Below, in pieces: positions 1 through 9,805 of a stretch of DNA of 64,000 bases. The translations under genes and the position numbers were made by a program. How positions within the stretch are numbered: position 1 is the stretch's first letter; each line of letters begins with the position of its first letter. The notes below the pieces were generated by a model. That model was not told where the DNA came from. It saw only the letters and a list, made by a program, of their open reading frames with translations, and searched no databases. Source of the DNA: UBA10438 sp044238605 (GTDB lineage: Bacteria > Bacteroidota > Ignavibacteria > Kapaibacteriales > Kapaibacteriaceae). The stretch is taken from the NCBI GenBank assembly GCA_044238605.1, contig JBIICY010000001.1, forward strand, positions 310,001-374,000. Direction: 5' to 3'.

Positions 1-269
1 TACTGGTTGCCACGCCCACGTGGCCAGAACGTGCCACCACGGCCCTGTGCAATATTGAATCCAAAAACGCCGTAGTTCGTTACCAAGAAGTTAACCTTGG
101 ACTTTGTATTCGCCTGTTGGTCGTATACACCGGTAGGCGTACGCTGAATGTCTTCAGATACTTCCTCGCCTTTGCGCTTCTTGGTGTCTTTGTTGATATC
201 GGCAAGAGAAGGTACCGTCGATATCACGAGGACCGCCATCAAAGCCGTGAGCAACCAATGCCTATTCAT
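1..269 (-). CDS. Secreted protein, N-terminal part only (runs off the left edge)
   Basis: The reading frame starts at 269 and stays open to the window edge, so only about 89 N-terminal residues are visible. They begin with a Sec-type signal peptide (MNRHWLLTALMAVLVISTVP, then SLA) followed by a charged stretch (DINKDTKKRKGEE). Further on is a Gly/aromatic-rich segment containing NFLVTNYGVFGFN and FWPRGRGNQ. I recall similar segments at the N-terminus of large secreted proteins in this lineage, but cannot check it here. AGGAG five bases upstream supports this start; an in-frame ATG at 287 would place that site inside the gene. It follows the TonB receptor by 47 bases on the same strand, so they are probably co-transcribed. 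Function unknown. Confidence 0.75.
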   Translation of the reverse strand, partial: MNRHWLLTALMAVLVISTVPSLADINKDTKKRKGEEVSEDIQRTPTGVYDQQANTKSKVNFLVTNYGVFGFNIAQGRGGTFWPRGRGNQ

Positions 270-316
270 AAGTTCTCCTAGTTTCATCGTGTTATTCATC
301 GTGTTTCCTTCCCTTC

Positions 317-3300
317 TTAGAATCGGAATGAAACAGCGAAGAAGACTGATCGTGGAGTCTGGTAGTTCGGGCGGCGATCCACCTGAACCTGCACATACTC
401 TTGGTAACCACGGTATGTTTCTTCCGGAGTTACACGGCCATCTCGGTTATAATCTACTCGTGCCTGATACAGGCGCTGCCCGTAGCGATCGTACTGATTT
501 GTTGCGATTGTGTTCTTGTTAACTGGATCAGCATCCTTGTAGTACGTTGTAGGTGCAAAATCTGATTTCTGACGTTGAAGCGAGTTACCAAATCCGTCGT
601 AGTCAGGGTTGCGCGATGTTGTATAGAATGAGACTGGGTCTGTAAAGTTCAACAGGTTATACACGTCAAGTGTAAGGTCAAGTGCTGTCTTTCCGCCAAA
701 CACGCTTTCAAGTGGAATTGTACGCGTAATACGCATTTCACTAAACCAGTTTGATGGGAATCGCGCAGAGTTGAGCTGGCCTGCAATCTGACCGCGGATG
801 TTTACCGGGGTGTAAGGAGCGCCGCTCTGCCAGAATCCCGAGAAGTTTACCGAGAAGTTCTCAAGGATTGGAATACCTGCGATTGTTGGTCCTTCATCTT
901 CACCCCATGTAAAGCCCAAAACGGCATTGATGCGGTGAGGAAGGTCGTTGCTCAGCGGGAAGTCTGCAATTGGCAGCTGGAACTGTCCAGTTGCAGGGTC
1001 TACCGGTGGCACCTGTGTAGCAGAGTTAGCGTTACCACGGACGTTCGAGATCGTATAGTTGATATTGAACTGCCAGTTGTCCTGCAGGCGCTTGATGAAC
1101 GACATTTCAATACCGCGCGATGTACCGTAGGATGCAAGATCATACTGGAACTTAGGACGACCCTGGAACTCAGTGATACGAATCGACGGCTGGTTGTACA
1201 CGTCGTTATAATATCCAGTGACCGACAGGGCAAGCATATCGTTTAACTGGTGGTTGTACGCAACTTGGAATTGGTTCGTGCGCTGTGGCGCAATGTTTGG
1301 ATTACCAAAGAAGTCCGTGAACTCAGCATCTGAATACACACCGTCGTACAGATACGTCCATGGTGCATTCTGGTAGTAGATACCATAAGAAAGCTGGAAG
1401 TTCTGACGTCCGTCATCACTTACTGGATACGTTACCGAAACGCGTGGTCCAAAATTGAGCTTGGATGCAACAGTTGCGGTATCTGCAATATTGGCGATGT
1501 CAAAGTTTGACGAGTTTGGATTCAAATAATCAAGGCGGAGACCAGCTGTGAGAACCAAGCCCTTGAGCATGATCTGATCCTGAACGAAGAATGCTGCCGT
1601 TGATGGAGTGCGCGCACCTCTTGTACGATCTGGATTCGTTACGTTGTCTTTTCCATAGGACTGTGCGAACTGATCGCCCTGCCAAGGAGCCCCGTTCGAG
1701 TACAACGAAAGGCTGAACGTACGGAATTCAAAACCACTCTTGATCGTGTGGCGTGTATCTCCTACTTCAAGCGTGTGCGTGATGTTACCATCAACCTGAT
1801 AGAAGATCGAGCTACGGTATTCAACGCCAGCAGTGTTACCGTGACTTAGGAAATAGCCAGGTAGACCATATGGATTGTCTGTTGACTGATTGTCTCCAGG
1901 TCCTTCGAAGTATCCTGTGATTGGGTTGAGTGTAGTTACATCCCAATCCTTTACGTATCCGTCAGCAGTTACCGTGCGATAACGTACAGCATCGTATTCG
2001 TCAAGGATCTGGTTTGACCCCCTGAAATATCCTTCACCTGCTTCAATCGTATCCGTTGGTGAATAGAGATCGATTCCCGTAAAGATTCCCGGAGGAAGGA
2101 ACTTTCCATCCTCTGTTGCTCTGCGCTTTGCAATCTCAGTAACCTTGCCGTTATAGGATCCACGAACTTCATAGAACGTGTTGTTGCTGAGAGAATGGTT
2201 GATCTGCGCGAAACCATTCGTTGTAAACTCCTGAACGATAGGCTGCTTAGCGATACGCTCCTCAGGCAGTTCAATGAGCTGTCCTGCGCTGTTTGTACGC
2301 TGCCCCTTTGTAGTTGCATACAACCACCCCTGACTGCTGAGCTCACCGGCAAGGAAGCCATATGAGCCCCCTACCAACATTGCAAGGTTGTCGTCAAGTT
2401 GGAAGCGCATGCGGCCCGTAATGTTGCGAGCCCATGTGCGGTTGTTTGGCAGTTGACCGAGGTTATTGCCAATCGGGTCGCTCACCATCAAGCTTGGGTT
2501 ACGAAACTGCTGGTAGGTGTTTCGAATCGAAACGAAGAACGTAGACTTGCCAAGTCCAAGCGGACCACCAACGGCAACGTCTGCAACGTCTTCGTGAGGA
2601 GCACCAAGTTGGATACCGTTGCCGGCTGTACCGTAGAGGAACGGTACATCCTTACGCCAACGAACCTGACCGTCATAACGGTCCAGCTTACCGGTTTTAA
2701 CAACAGTGTTCACGTTACCAGACACGGCATTACCGTATTCAGCCGTAAATCCACCCGTCTGTACCTGAACTTCTTCAACGGCAAGGGGGCTCGGCATAGC
2801 AGCAGAGATCGTCGATCCTACGTTACCTAGACCGCCAGTAAACTGGTCAGTAACCGTCAGACCGTCAACCATCACCTGCGTTTCGTTGGTACGACCACCA
2901 CGAATAACGAAGTTGTTGCCCGAAGCGCGCACACCGGCCTGCAGCGAAAGTGCCGAAGCCAGGTTGTCTCGAGCGATCTTCGTGATTTCCTTACCCGATA
3001 CCTGACGGTTGGTACCGACGTCTGTTGAGCGAACCATCTGGCGCTCAGCGGTTACGTCGAGAGTGGTAAGCTTTACGCCTCCCTGACTCAAACGGAAGTC
3101 TGCTGTCAGCGTTTGGTCCGAGATGATCGTAAGGCGCTTTACCACGGTATCGTAACCAACAGCCGTTACACGCACGTCGTACGTACCGGAATTGATGTTA
3201 ACGATGGTGTATTTACCATCAGCTTTGGAATAGCCACCGCGTGTTGTTCCTACAACCTTAATCGTGGCGCCAGCAACTGGCGACCCGCTCTTATCGGTGA

Positions 3301-3391
3301 TTTTTCCGGCGAGAATCCCTGTGATACCTGCAATCGACATGCTTGTAGCCGATGCGAGGAGTACCACAAGTAAGAGGTACCGACGTACCAT
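317..3391 (-). CDS. TonB-dependent outer-membrane receptor with N-terminal regulatory-like beta-sandwich
   Basis: A 1024-residue outer-membrane transporter expected to take up a substrate using TonB energy. After a signal peptide (about residues 1-22) comes a carboxypeptidase-regulatory-like domain (about 25-105; GKITDKSGSPVAGATIKVVG). A plug domain follows (about 115-230; RQVSGKEITKIARDNL, FVIRGGRTNETQVMVDG), then a long beta-barrel ending in an aromatic residue (VFFAVSFRF), as outer-membrane proteins do. GGAG precedes the ATG. It lies between the secreted protein at 1-269 and the T9SS protein at 3435-5435, all on the minus strand with gaps under 50 bases, suggesting one surface-uptake unit. 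The substrate cannot be read from sequence. Confidence 0.93.
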   Translation of the reverse strand: MVRRYLLLVVLLASATSMSIAGITGILAGKITDKSGSPVAGATIKVVGTTRGGYSKADGKYTIVNINSGTYDVRVTAVGYDTVVKRLTIISDQTLTADFRLSQGGVKLTTLDVTAERQMVRSTDVGTNRQVSGKEITKIARDNLASALSLQAGVRASGNNFVIRGGRTNETQVMVDGLTVTDQFTGGLGNVGSTISAAMPSPLAVEEVQVQTGGFTAEYGNAVSGNVNTVVKTGKLDRYDGQVRWRKDVPFLYGTAGNGIQLGAPHEDVADVAVGGPLGLGKSTFFVSIRNTYQQFRNPSLMVSDPIGNNLGQLPNNRTWARNITGRMRFQLDDNLAMLVGGSYGFLAGELSSQGWLYATTKGQRTNSAGQLIELPEERIAKQPIVQEFTTNGFAQINHSLSNNTFYEVRGSYNGKVTEIAKRRATEDGKFLPPGIFTGIDLYSPTDTIEAGEGYFRGSNQILDEYDAVRYRTVTADGYVKDWDVTTLNPITGYFEGPGDNQSTDNPYGLPGYFLSHGNTAGVEYRSSIFYQVDGNITHTLEVGDTRHTIKSGFEFRTFSLSLYSNGAPWQGDQFAQSYGKDNVTNPDRTRGARTPSTAAFFVQDQIMLKGLVLTAGLRLDYLNPNSSNFDIANIADTATVASKLNFGPRVSVTYPVSDDGRQNFQLSYGIYYQNAPWTYLYDGVYSDAEFTDFFGNPNIAPQRTNQFQVAYNHQLNDMLALSVTGYYNDVYNQPSIRITEFQGRPKFQYDLASYGTSRGIEMSFIKRLQDNWQFNINYTISNVRGNANSATQVPPVDPATGQFQLPIADFPLSNDLPHRINAVLGFTWGEDEGPTIAGIPILENFSVNFSGFWQSGAPYTPVNIRGQIAGQLNSARFPSNWFSEMRITRTIPLESVFGGKTALDLTLDVYNLLNFTDPVSFYTTSRNPDYDGFGNSLQRQKSDFAPTTYYKDADPVNKNTIATNQYDRYGQRLYQARVDYNRDGRVTPEETYRGYQEYVQVQVDRRPNYQTPRSVFFAVSFRF

Positions 3392-3434
3392 GTACAGCTC
3401 CTGTTAGGTCTAGTTGTACTGTAAATTCAATTTC

Positions 3435-5435
3435 TTAGCGAACAACGGACAGCGAATGCACTGAGCGGGCACCTGCCTGCTCAATGACGCACTGATACAT
3501 TCCTGCGGCGAGTGCCTGCGTAGGAATAGAAACCTCGAATGTGCCTGTTTCGTTCGGGCTTACCGAAGACATGACCATTTCTCCGATCGATGTCATGATC
3601 GAAACCTTCACAAAGCCTTGGTTCTTGCTGGTGACACGAACGTTAGCAAGTTCACGAGCAGGGTTTGGTGCAATCGTTACGTCTGCCTGAAGCGGTTCAG
3701 GTTCTACGCTGTTTACCACTGGCAGTTTTGTTACATCAAGCGCGTGGAACATGACCTTTGCAGCTTCTGCGCTTGTTTCGAGATTCGTAACGCGGTCGCC
3801 AGGAGTTGGGCTGGCGGAATAGCCAATGTACAGGCGGCCATTGACGACATCGTCGCATAGCGACGGATACTGACAGTTCACGCCGTTCGGAGTCATGTCA
3901 TACGGTGTAGACCAGATGTTTACGCCAGCAGGCTTGTATGTAACCCAGATGTGTCCGTTGAGGGCATCTACTTGAGCAAGGGTGTCTGGCTCGTTTTGCT
4001 GGTTGCCACCTGTTGTATCGGCAAGGATGGACTTTACGTCGCCATTCTTCCATGAGCCATATGTACAATACAGATTGTTCTGAGCATCGATTCCAAGCTG
4101 CGGCCAGCGGCTGGCGCCATCAAAGAAACGATTGTTCATGATATACCCGTTTCCATCCCACGTAGATCCTGACGGCTGCCCCATGAAGTAAACGAAATTG
4201 TCTACTTCATTGCGGTATCCAAGACCAGCTGCACTCAGGCTTTCTTTGTCGTTCATGATGAAGATGGTTCCAGAGCGCGCACCGTTTGTGTCCTTGCGTA
4301 CGATATATCCCGGTACCAAGCCCATTACGTAGTGCGTATTGCCTTCACCATCGATAATTGCATCAACATGTCCGTTTGGCGTTGGCATTGTATCGGTGCG
4401 CACTTCGAATGTTCCCCATTCATTGTTCGCGGAATCGATATCTGTCCAGTTTGCCGAATAAACAACGCGAGCAAGTTCAGCTGGCCAAGTAGCTCCGCCG
4501 TCTGTAGAGGTACGAGAGAGCGTGCGGAGTGAGTTGTCGGTATAAACAATCACAACTTTCTTACCACGCGCAGTCACAGCGTACGTATCTCCGCCAAGAC
4601 CAACGGGCATGTTGCCTTCTGGAGCGGATGCACCAGTAAACAGCGTTTCTTCAGACCATGAGAATCCACCGTCAGTAGAACGGCGGTATCCGATTTGGTT
4701 GCTCGGAGCTGCATCGCTGCCGAGGTTGTTATTGTAAATCAAATGCACATTGCCGTCGCCGTCTGCAGCCGCTCGCGGCCAGAGGCAAAGTCCTGAAGCG
4801 TCGGTAACTTCGGCATATTGTACAGGCTGATCGCCAACGCCTGAATTGCCGAAAAAGCGCACTGGTGGGTGCGACGGGAAGCCAATCAAACCATCCTTGA
4901 ACTGCACCAGTGAAGGCCAGCCAGAGCGTGATGTTTCTACTTTCTGCCAGTCCTCGACACCAAGTTGTGGTGAATCAGGATTGCTGACATCGAGGAACGT
5001 GTAGTGCGTACCACGAGCATTGCCTGCAAAACCAGGGATGCGGGATGTTAGGTCGCGTGTAGAGTCTTTTGAAACCATCCAGACCATCTGGATATACTTA
5101 TCCGGACCATCCTGCGTGTATACTAGGCGGTTGGCCATGGCGCCGTTCGTCTGAAAGTCGTAATACGTAAAACCGACTTCAACTCCCGGAAGATCTGCCA
5201 TCACGGCATCAACAACCTTCGGTGTACGAACACGCAATACCGACGGCGTTGCCACAACTCGCGACTCTTCCCCATTCGTGCGCAGGAGCAACGGGGAAAC
5301 AGCGTCATTGGTAAGGGGCTTAATCGGACTATTGCCAACGGGGATACGATCGGCGGTTCCGGCTGCGAGGCTACTCAGCCCCATCGCGACAAACATCGAC
5401 GCAGCTGTAACAAAGCGCGTAGCGAAACGTTTCAT
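3435..5435 (-). CDS. T9SS-sorted secreted protein with sialidase-like Asp-box repeats
   Basis: About 666 residues. The first ATG at 5456 lacks a good ribosome site, whereas the ATG at 5435 is preceded by AAGGGAG and begins directly with a signal peptide (MKRFATRFVTAASMFVAMG), so I use 5435. The middle contains Asp-box motifs of the BNR/sialidase beta-propeller kind (RRSTDGGFSWSEE and SRTSTDGGATWPAE). The C-terminus (about the last 75 residues; IAPNPARELANVRV to YQCVIEQAG) is a type-A T9SS sorting domain, so the protein is predicted to be secreted or anchored on the surface. I cannot see the catalytic arginines and tyrosine of a true sialidase with confidence, so only a propeller fold is claimed. 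The next gene downstream is the TonB receptor. Confidence 0.85.
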   Translation of the reverse strand: MKRFATRFVTAASMFVAMGLSSLAAGTADRIPVGNSPIKPLTNDAVSPLLLRTNGEESRVVATPSVLRVRTPKVVDAVMADLPGVEVGFTYYDFQTNGAMANRLVYTQDGPDKYIQMVWMVSKDSTRDLTSRIPGFAGNARGTHYTFLDVSNPDSPQLGVEDWQKVETSRSGWPSLVQFKDGLIGFPSHPPVRFFGNSGVGDQPVQYAEVTDASGLCLWPRAAADGDGNVHLIYNNNLGSDAAPSNQIGYRRSTDGGFSWSEETLFTGASAPEGNMPVGLGGDTYAVTARGKKVVIVYTDNSLRTLSRTSTDGGATWPAELARVVYSANWTDIDSANNEWGTFEVRTDTMPTPNGHVDAIIDGEGNTHYVMGLVPGYIVRKDTNGARSGTIFIMNDKESLSAAGLGYRNEVDNFVYFMGQPSGSTWDGNGYIMNNRFFDGASRWPQLGIDAQNNLYCTYGSWKNGDVKSILADTTGGNQQNEPDTLAQVDALNGHIWVTYKPAGVNIWSTPYDMTPNGVNCQYPSLCDDVVNGRLYIGYSASPTPGDRVTNLETSAEAAKVMFHALDVTKLPVVNSVEPEPLQADVTIAPNPARELANVRVTSKNQGFVKVSIMTSIGEMVMSSVSPNETGTFEVSIPTQALAAGMYQCVIEQAGARSVHSLSVVR

Positions 5436-5547
5436 GGTGACTCCCTTTGAACTCATCGGGTGATTACGAAGTATAGTTCGGTTTTAGCCCTACAATATAC
5501 AACCAATTCGTAACCTTTTTCGAGGCAAGAATTGTCGTGGAAAACTC

Positions 5548-6255
5548 CTATTTGGCCCCAAGGGAAACGATCCACGCCAACAGTGCAAACCCTCCCAGCA
5601 CTACCCGGGTAGTGACCCAGACTACGCCCCCTATCACCACTCCATAACGCCAATGAAGGCCCGTCCATGTTACCAGACCGATGCATGCGGCCACAAACTG
5701 CCATAGTGTTGCAACGCTGAAGCTCTGCAGCCATAAGAACCACATTGGGTGGGCTATGGGGTCAACGAACACACCCGCGTGAAGTCCGGCCCGCGTTGTT
5801 TCAAAGCCCACGTGCATGCCTGTTGAGACAACGATCCCGATAACATCGATCAACGCAGTTGCCGATATCGCTGCTAGGCACTGCAGAAAACCAACCTGGG
5901 CATTGGCCGCGAACCTGAGAAAGATCATCGCCACAAGAGCCATTACCACGTAGGGAATGATGGTCTTTTGGAGCGCTCCCCCGAGGACCTGCGTAAACTG
6001 ACGCTGTGGAAGCGTTAGGTCTACCGCCGGCGCAGAAGCACCACCGGACATTGTCGAGGCAGGCAGGAGCCTAGCAGACTCAGCAACAAGTGCTGGACTG
6101 TCCTGCTCAGTGATCGCTGACCATGTATTGGCAAATGCAACGAGAAAAACGGCTATGGCAAAGACTGCCATAGCCGCTTCTGTTGTGACTTCCTGTATGC
6201 GTTGCGGAGCTCGAACCCCGTTGATGAGGGCGCTGAACGCCTTGACAACTCGCAT
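5548..6255 (-). CDS. Multi-pass membrane protein, possibly Yip1-like
   Basis: A 235-residue integral membrane protein with about five hydrophobic segments: residues near 27-50 (AAMAVFAIAVFLVAFAN), 100-120, 128-150, 175-200 and 205-230. A short cytoplasmic N-terminus (MRVVKAFSALINGVRAPQRI) precedes the first segment. The layout of an amphipathic start followed by five helices, and a proline-flanked helix pair (DPIAHPMWFLWLQSFSVATLW), resembles the Yip1 domain family, but the similarity is by eye only. It starts 11 bases after the stop of the inactive M16 peptidase and is the last gene of the lnt operon. No catalytic motif is visible. Confidence 0.7.
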   Translation of the reverse strand: MRVVKAFSALINGVRAPQRIQEVTTEAAMAVFAIAVFLVAFANTWSAITEQDSPALVAESARLLPASTMSGGASAPAVDLTLPQRQFTQVLGGALQKTIIPYVVMALVAMIFLRFAANAQVGFLQCLAAISATALIDVIGIVVSTGMHVGFETTRAGLHAGVFVDPIAHPMWFLWLQSFSVATLWQFVAACIGLVTWTGLHWRYGVVIGGVVWVTTRVVLGGFALLAWIVSLGAK

Positions 6256-6266
6256 TGGGCTACCGG

Positions 6267-8453
6267 TTACTGTTTTGGTGGTTCAAAGGTTGACGGATCG
6301 ACTGTTTCGTTAACAGAGTACGTCAAACTCAGGTCCATGGAAAAGATTGAATTCTGAATCTGGATCTTCTTCGGAAGCTTCACACCGCTGATGTCGGTGT
6401 ACTCGCTATACTTTTCAATGGTGGTCACTGTACCCTGCGGACTCTGTTCGTCTTTCTCATGACGAGTTACAAGGAACGTGGTACCATCAACCACATAGCG
6501 CTCTTGGATGCCGGCTGGGCTAACAGCTTCGATAAACAGCATGCCATCGCGCTTGCCAAGGATTTTTACAGAGTACCCGTCTGACACAAGTGCTGTAAAC
6601 GGGAACATGCGGGCCTCGAGCATAAGCTGCTTAGCCTCATCTTCTGGCGTAGGAGATGCAGGACCGTTCATCATTGACGACCATGCTTTACCACCACCAA
6701 CCCATTGCGCTTGCTGCATCATTCCCAGGTCGAGCGATGAATACTCTTTGTCCGGCGACATGCGCACGCGCTTGTAGGTTCCAGAATACTCCTTACCCTG
6801 CATAACAAGTGCTACGGTACCATTGGATGAGATCGTCTTGACGCTGTCCACAATGGCAGCACCGCCGACCGACTCTTTATACTTAGCAATGACTTCTGCG
6901 ATTGTAAGGGTTACCGGCTCAAAGGGGCTCTCCTTTACCGGTTCGAGATCCAGCGTGTATTCCTTGATCGGACCGAACTGCTCAAGCTTTTCCTTGACGC
7001 TCGGGTTGCCTACCACAACAAGTCGCAAATCAAACAGTCCGAGATACTTCGCTGCCGCAGCTTGAACATCTCCAGAGCTAAGCGCCTCGATTCGGTCTGT
7101 ATAGCTCTTTGCCTCATCGATCGGCACATCGTTAAGCCACGAATTCAGCAAGATCGATGCAACCGTAGAAGAACGCTCAAACGCGATACGGTACTGACCT
7201 GCCTCGAGAGCAATGCGGCGCGCAATAGCATCTTCCTCTGGGCCTTCGCCCGCCAACTTGCGAATTTCGCGCAGCATTACAACGATTGCAGAGTCCGTTA
7301 CCGATGTACGAACCTCGGCACCAGCCGCAATGCGGTTAAAGCGACGTCCGCGTGTAAGCAGTGAAAACGGAGAATACGTGTACGAGTATGTCTCGCGCAG
7401 TGTGTTAAAGAGCAAGCTTCCAAAGCCAGATCCGAGATGACTTGTCATGATCGACGTAGCATCGAAGTCCTGTTCACGCACAGCTGGGCCAGCTGCACAG
7501 ACGATAACTGTGCTCTGCACCGATCCCTTGCGCGGAACGAAGTACACACCGGCAGGTTCTGTAGCCATGTTGGCGATGGCCACTTCCGGACGTGTGCCCT
7601 TTTCCCAGCCACCAAGGTGCTTCGTGAGAAGTTCACGAGCTTCCTTGACGGAGATGTCGCCAACAATCGCCAATGCGGCCGAATTTGGACGCATGTAGTT
7701 TGCATGGAATGCAACCACGTCTTCGCGTGTGATGGCCTTAATGGACTTCTCTGAAGAGCGGCGGGCCAGTGGGTTGTCCATACCGTAGATGACCTTGCGA
7801 GAGAGTGCTTGAGCAATCTCAAGCGGACGCGACCTACGGGATGCGATGCTAGCAACATACTGCTGCTTAAGCTTGGCAAGCTCTTGCTCATCAAAGATCG
7901 GCTCGCGAAGCTCTTCGCTCATCACGCCAAGCACTGTTGGCAGATGGCGTGTGAGTGTCGAGGCAGAGATCGTCATCGACTCTCCCGTAGATGACACGCT
8001 AATGCCGGCACCAACGCCGTCAAGGGTCTGGGCAAGCTGCAGGGCCGTACGCTTGGTCGTTCCCTTGCTCAACATATCTCCGGCAACAGCAGCCGTGCCT
8101 TCTTTACCTACGGGGTCGTATGCCTCGCCCCCTCGCAGCAGCATTGATACCGTAACCATTGGCTGTTCGCGGTTCTCGATAACGTATACCTTAAGGCCGT
8201 TTGGAAGCGAGAACTCTTCGTACTTCGGAAACACAAAGGCCGTTCCTTGAAGCGCGTTAGGCTTTGTGTCAAGGTCTGGCTTTTCTGCCTTCGCAGTCTG
8301 CTCCTGTGGCGTCTGTGCGGCGGGTGCTGTAGGTTGAACTGCTTCAACAGACTTGGCGCGCTTCTTCTTCGATGTTGACTTCTTGGTTGTCTGGGCCTGA
8401 GCTGTTACAGCAACTGAGCAGGCAATAAGTATTGTGAGGATGTTCTTGATCAT
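6267..8453 (-). CDS. M16 peptidase-like subunit lacking the zinc site, with C-terminal LolA-like domain
   Basis: 728 residues with a signal peptide (ending near AQA-Q, residue 20) and a Lys/Ser/Ala-rich linker to about residue 65. Two M16 halves follow (about 80-300 and 300-510). The catalytic HxxEH motif is replaced by AVAGD at residues 122-126, inside an otherwise family-typical context (GKEGTAAVAGDMLSKGT). The protein should therefore not bind zinc and probably acts as the partner of the active M16 enzyme encoded 5 bases upstream, as in two-subunit M16 proteases. The final 200 residues (from KYKESVGGAAIVDSV) look like the LolA-type fold often fused to such subunits. Periplasmic location is inferred. 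Confidence 0.87.
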   Translation of the reverse strand: MIKNILTILIACSVAVTAQAQTTKKSTSKKKRAKSVEAVQPTAPAAQTPQEQTAKAEKPDLDTKPNALQGTAFVFPKYEEFSLPNGLKVYVIENREQPMVTVSMLLRGGEAYDPVGKEGTAAVAGDMLSKGTTKRTALQLAQTLDGVGAGISVSSTGESMTISASTLTRHLPTVLGVMSEELREPIFDEQELAKLKQQYVASIASRRSRPLEIAQALSRKVIYGMDNPLARRSSEKSIKAITREDVVAFHANYMRPNSAALAIVGDISVKEARELLTKHLGGWEKGTRPEVAIANMATEPAGVYFVPRKGSVQSTVIVCAAGPAVREQDFDATSIMTSHLGSGFGSLLFNTLRETYSYTYSPFSLLTRGRRFNRIAAGAEVRTSVTDSAIVVMLREIRKLAGEGPEEDAIARRIALEAGQYRIAFERSSTVASILLNSWLNDVPIDEAKSYTDRIEALSSGDVQAAAAKYLGLFDLRLVVVGNPSVKEKLEQFGPIKEYTLDLEPVKESPFEPVTLTIAEVIAKYKESVGGAAIVDSVKTISSNGTVALVMQGKEYSGTYKRVRMSPDKEYSSLDLGMMQQAQWVGGGKAWSSMMNGPASPTPEDEAKQLMLEARMFPFTALVSDGYSVKILGKRDGMLFIEAVSPAGIQERYVVDGTTFLVTRHEKDEQSPQGTVTTIEKYSEYTDISGVKLPKKIQIQNSIFSMDLSLTYSVNETVDPSTFEPPKQ

Positions 8454-8458
8454 TGTTC

Positions 8459-9805
8459 TTATCCTTTCGCTGGCAAATAGGTGAGAACAATGCGCTGCTT
8501 AGTTCCGAACATGCGCTTGGCCACACGTTGGATATCAGCCTTCGTTACCTTTCCATACTTGGCCAGTTCATCGTTGATGGCACCTGTTGCACCATCAAAA
8601 CGGTAGGCATTCGAAAGCGCCAGTGCCTTCTGATACACACCCATGCGTTGCTCTACAACATTCATTTCGGTGATGTTCTTCGCCTTCTGCAGCTCTTCAT
8701 CTGTTACGCCGCTTGCGATTACTCGCTCAATCTCGGCATCAATGGCCTTCTCGACATCTGCGGGGTCCTTCCCGGGAGCAACAATGCCCACGCAGAATGA
8801 CATGCCGATGAGTTCGCGCGGGAACAGCGACATACTCGCCTGAACAGCTATCTGAAGACTGTCAACTAGTGTGCGATACATACGTGATGATTCGCCATTC
8901 GACATGATCGTAGTGAGCAGATCTGCCGCATATGCATCTGGGTCTGTCTGGTTCATGGCGCGATATGCGATGAACAACGCAGGCAGCTGTGCCTTTGGAT
9001 CATTGACTGTTTCGCGGATCTCGCCATCAAGGGGCTTCTGATCTCCAACAACCGGACGCTTTGGCTCTGGTGCTTTTGCATAGCCACCAAAGTACGCGTC
9101 GATTGTCTCACGAATCATTGCCTCGTCGAAGTCGCCGCTAACAACCAGGATGGCATTGTTCGGCTGATAGAACTGATTGTAGAACGATGTAAACTCTGCA
9201 ATCGACGCACTGTCGATATGCTGTGCAGAACCGATAGGTGACCACTCATACGGTGTGCCGGCAAACAGTGCTTTCTGCGCCTTTTCCAACCATCCGCCGT
9301 ACGGGGCATTATCATACCGATTTTTACGTTCTTCCTTCACAACGCCACGCTGTGTTTCAACACCGATGCTGTTTACCTGCAGCTTGCGCATACGCTGTGC
9401 TTCGATCCACAAACCAAGACGCACTTGGTTTGAAGGCAGTACGAAGTGATACACCGTCTGATCGTTACTTGTAAAAGCGTTGAGTTCGCCCCCTGCACCG
9501 TTGACCATTTTGTCGACTGTGCCGCGTTCGATCTTTTCGGTGGATTCGAACATCAGGTGCTCGAAAAAGTGCGCAAAGCCAGTACGGGCTGGATCTTCAT
9601 CGCGGGAACCAACTTTGTAATGCACAACCGTTGCAACAACGGGCGCAGAGTGATCCTCGTGGAGGATAACGTGAAGACCATTCGGCAGGTCGTACTCTTT
9701 GAAGTCAAGGGGCTTCTGCCCCCAACTCGAAAGCGTACTGCCGACGGTCAGGGCAAGCACAAGTGCCGCCGAACGAACCATTCGGGTCATAGAGTGTTTC
9801 TTCAT
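8459..9805 (-). CDS. M16 family zinc metallopeptidase, active subunit
   Basis: 448 residues with an N-terminal signal peptide (hydrophobic stretch AALVLALTVGSTLSSWGQ). The inverted zinc motif HxxEH is intact as HFFEH at residues 79-83, and a downstream glutamate in RGVVKEERKNRYDN can be the third ligand. The second M16 domain follows from about residue 230. Its start overlaps the lnt stop by four bases (ATGA), implying translational coupling. The inactive subunit begins 5 bases after its stop, so the two proteins are probably made in equal amounts and form a heterodimer that degrades peptides in the periplasm. The substrate is unknown. Confidence 0.93.
   Translation of the reverse strand: MKKHSMTRMVRSAALVLALTVGSTLSSWGQKPLDFKEYDLPNGLHVILHEDHSAPVVATVVHYKVGSRDEDPARTGFAHFFEHLMFESTEKIERGTVDKMVNGAGGELNAFTSNDQTVYHFVLPSNQVRLGLWIEAQRMRKLQVNSIGVETQRGVVKEERKNRYDNAPYGGWLEKAQKALFAGTPYEWSPIGSAQHIDSASIAEFTSFYNQFYQPNNAILVVSGDFDEAMIRETIDAYFGGYAKAPEPKRPVVGDQKPLDGEIRETVNDPKAQLPALFIAYRAMNQTDPDAYAADLLTTIMSNGESSRMYRTLVDSLQIAVQASMSLFPRELIGMSFCVGIVAPGKDPADVEKAIDAEIERVIASGVTDEELQKAKNITEMNVVEQRMGVYQKALALSNAYRFDGATGAINDELAKYGKVTKADIQRVAKRMFGTKQRIVLTYLPAKG

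Noticed and set aside
148..522. Open frame of 124 codons on the plus strand
   Set aside because: It is antisense to the TonB receptor and the secreted-protein gene, which have signal peptides and family motifs; the plus-strand product shows none.
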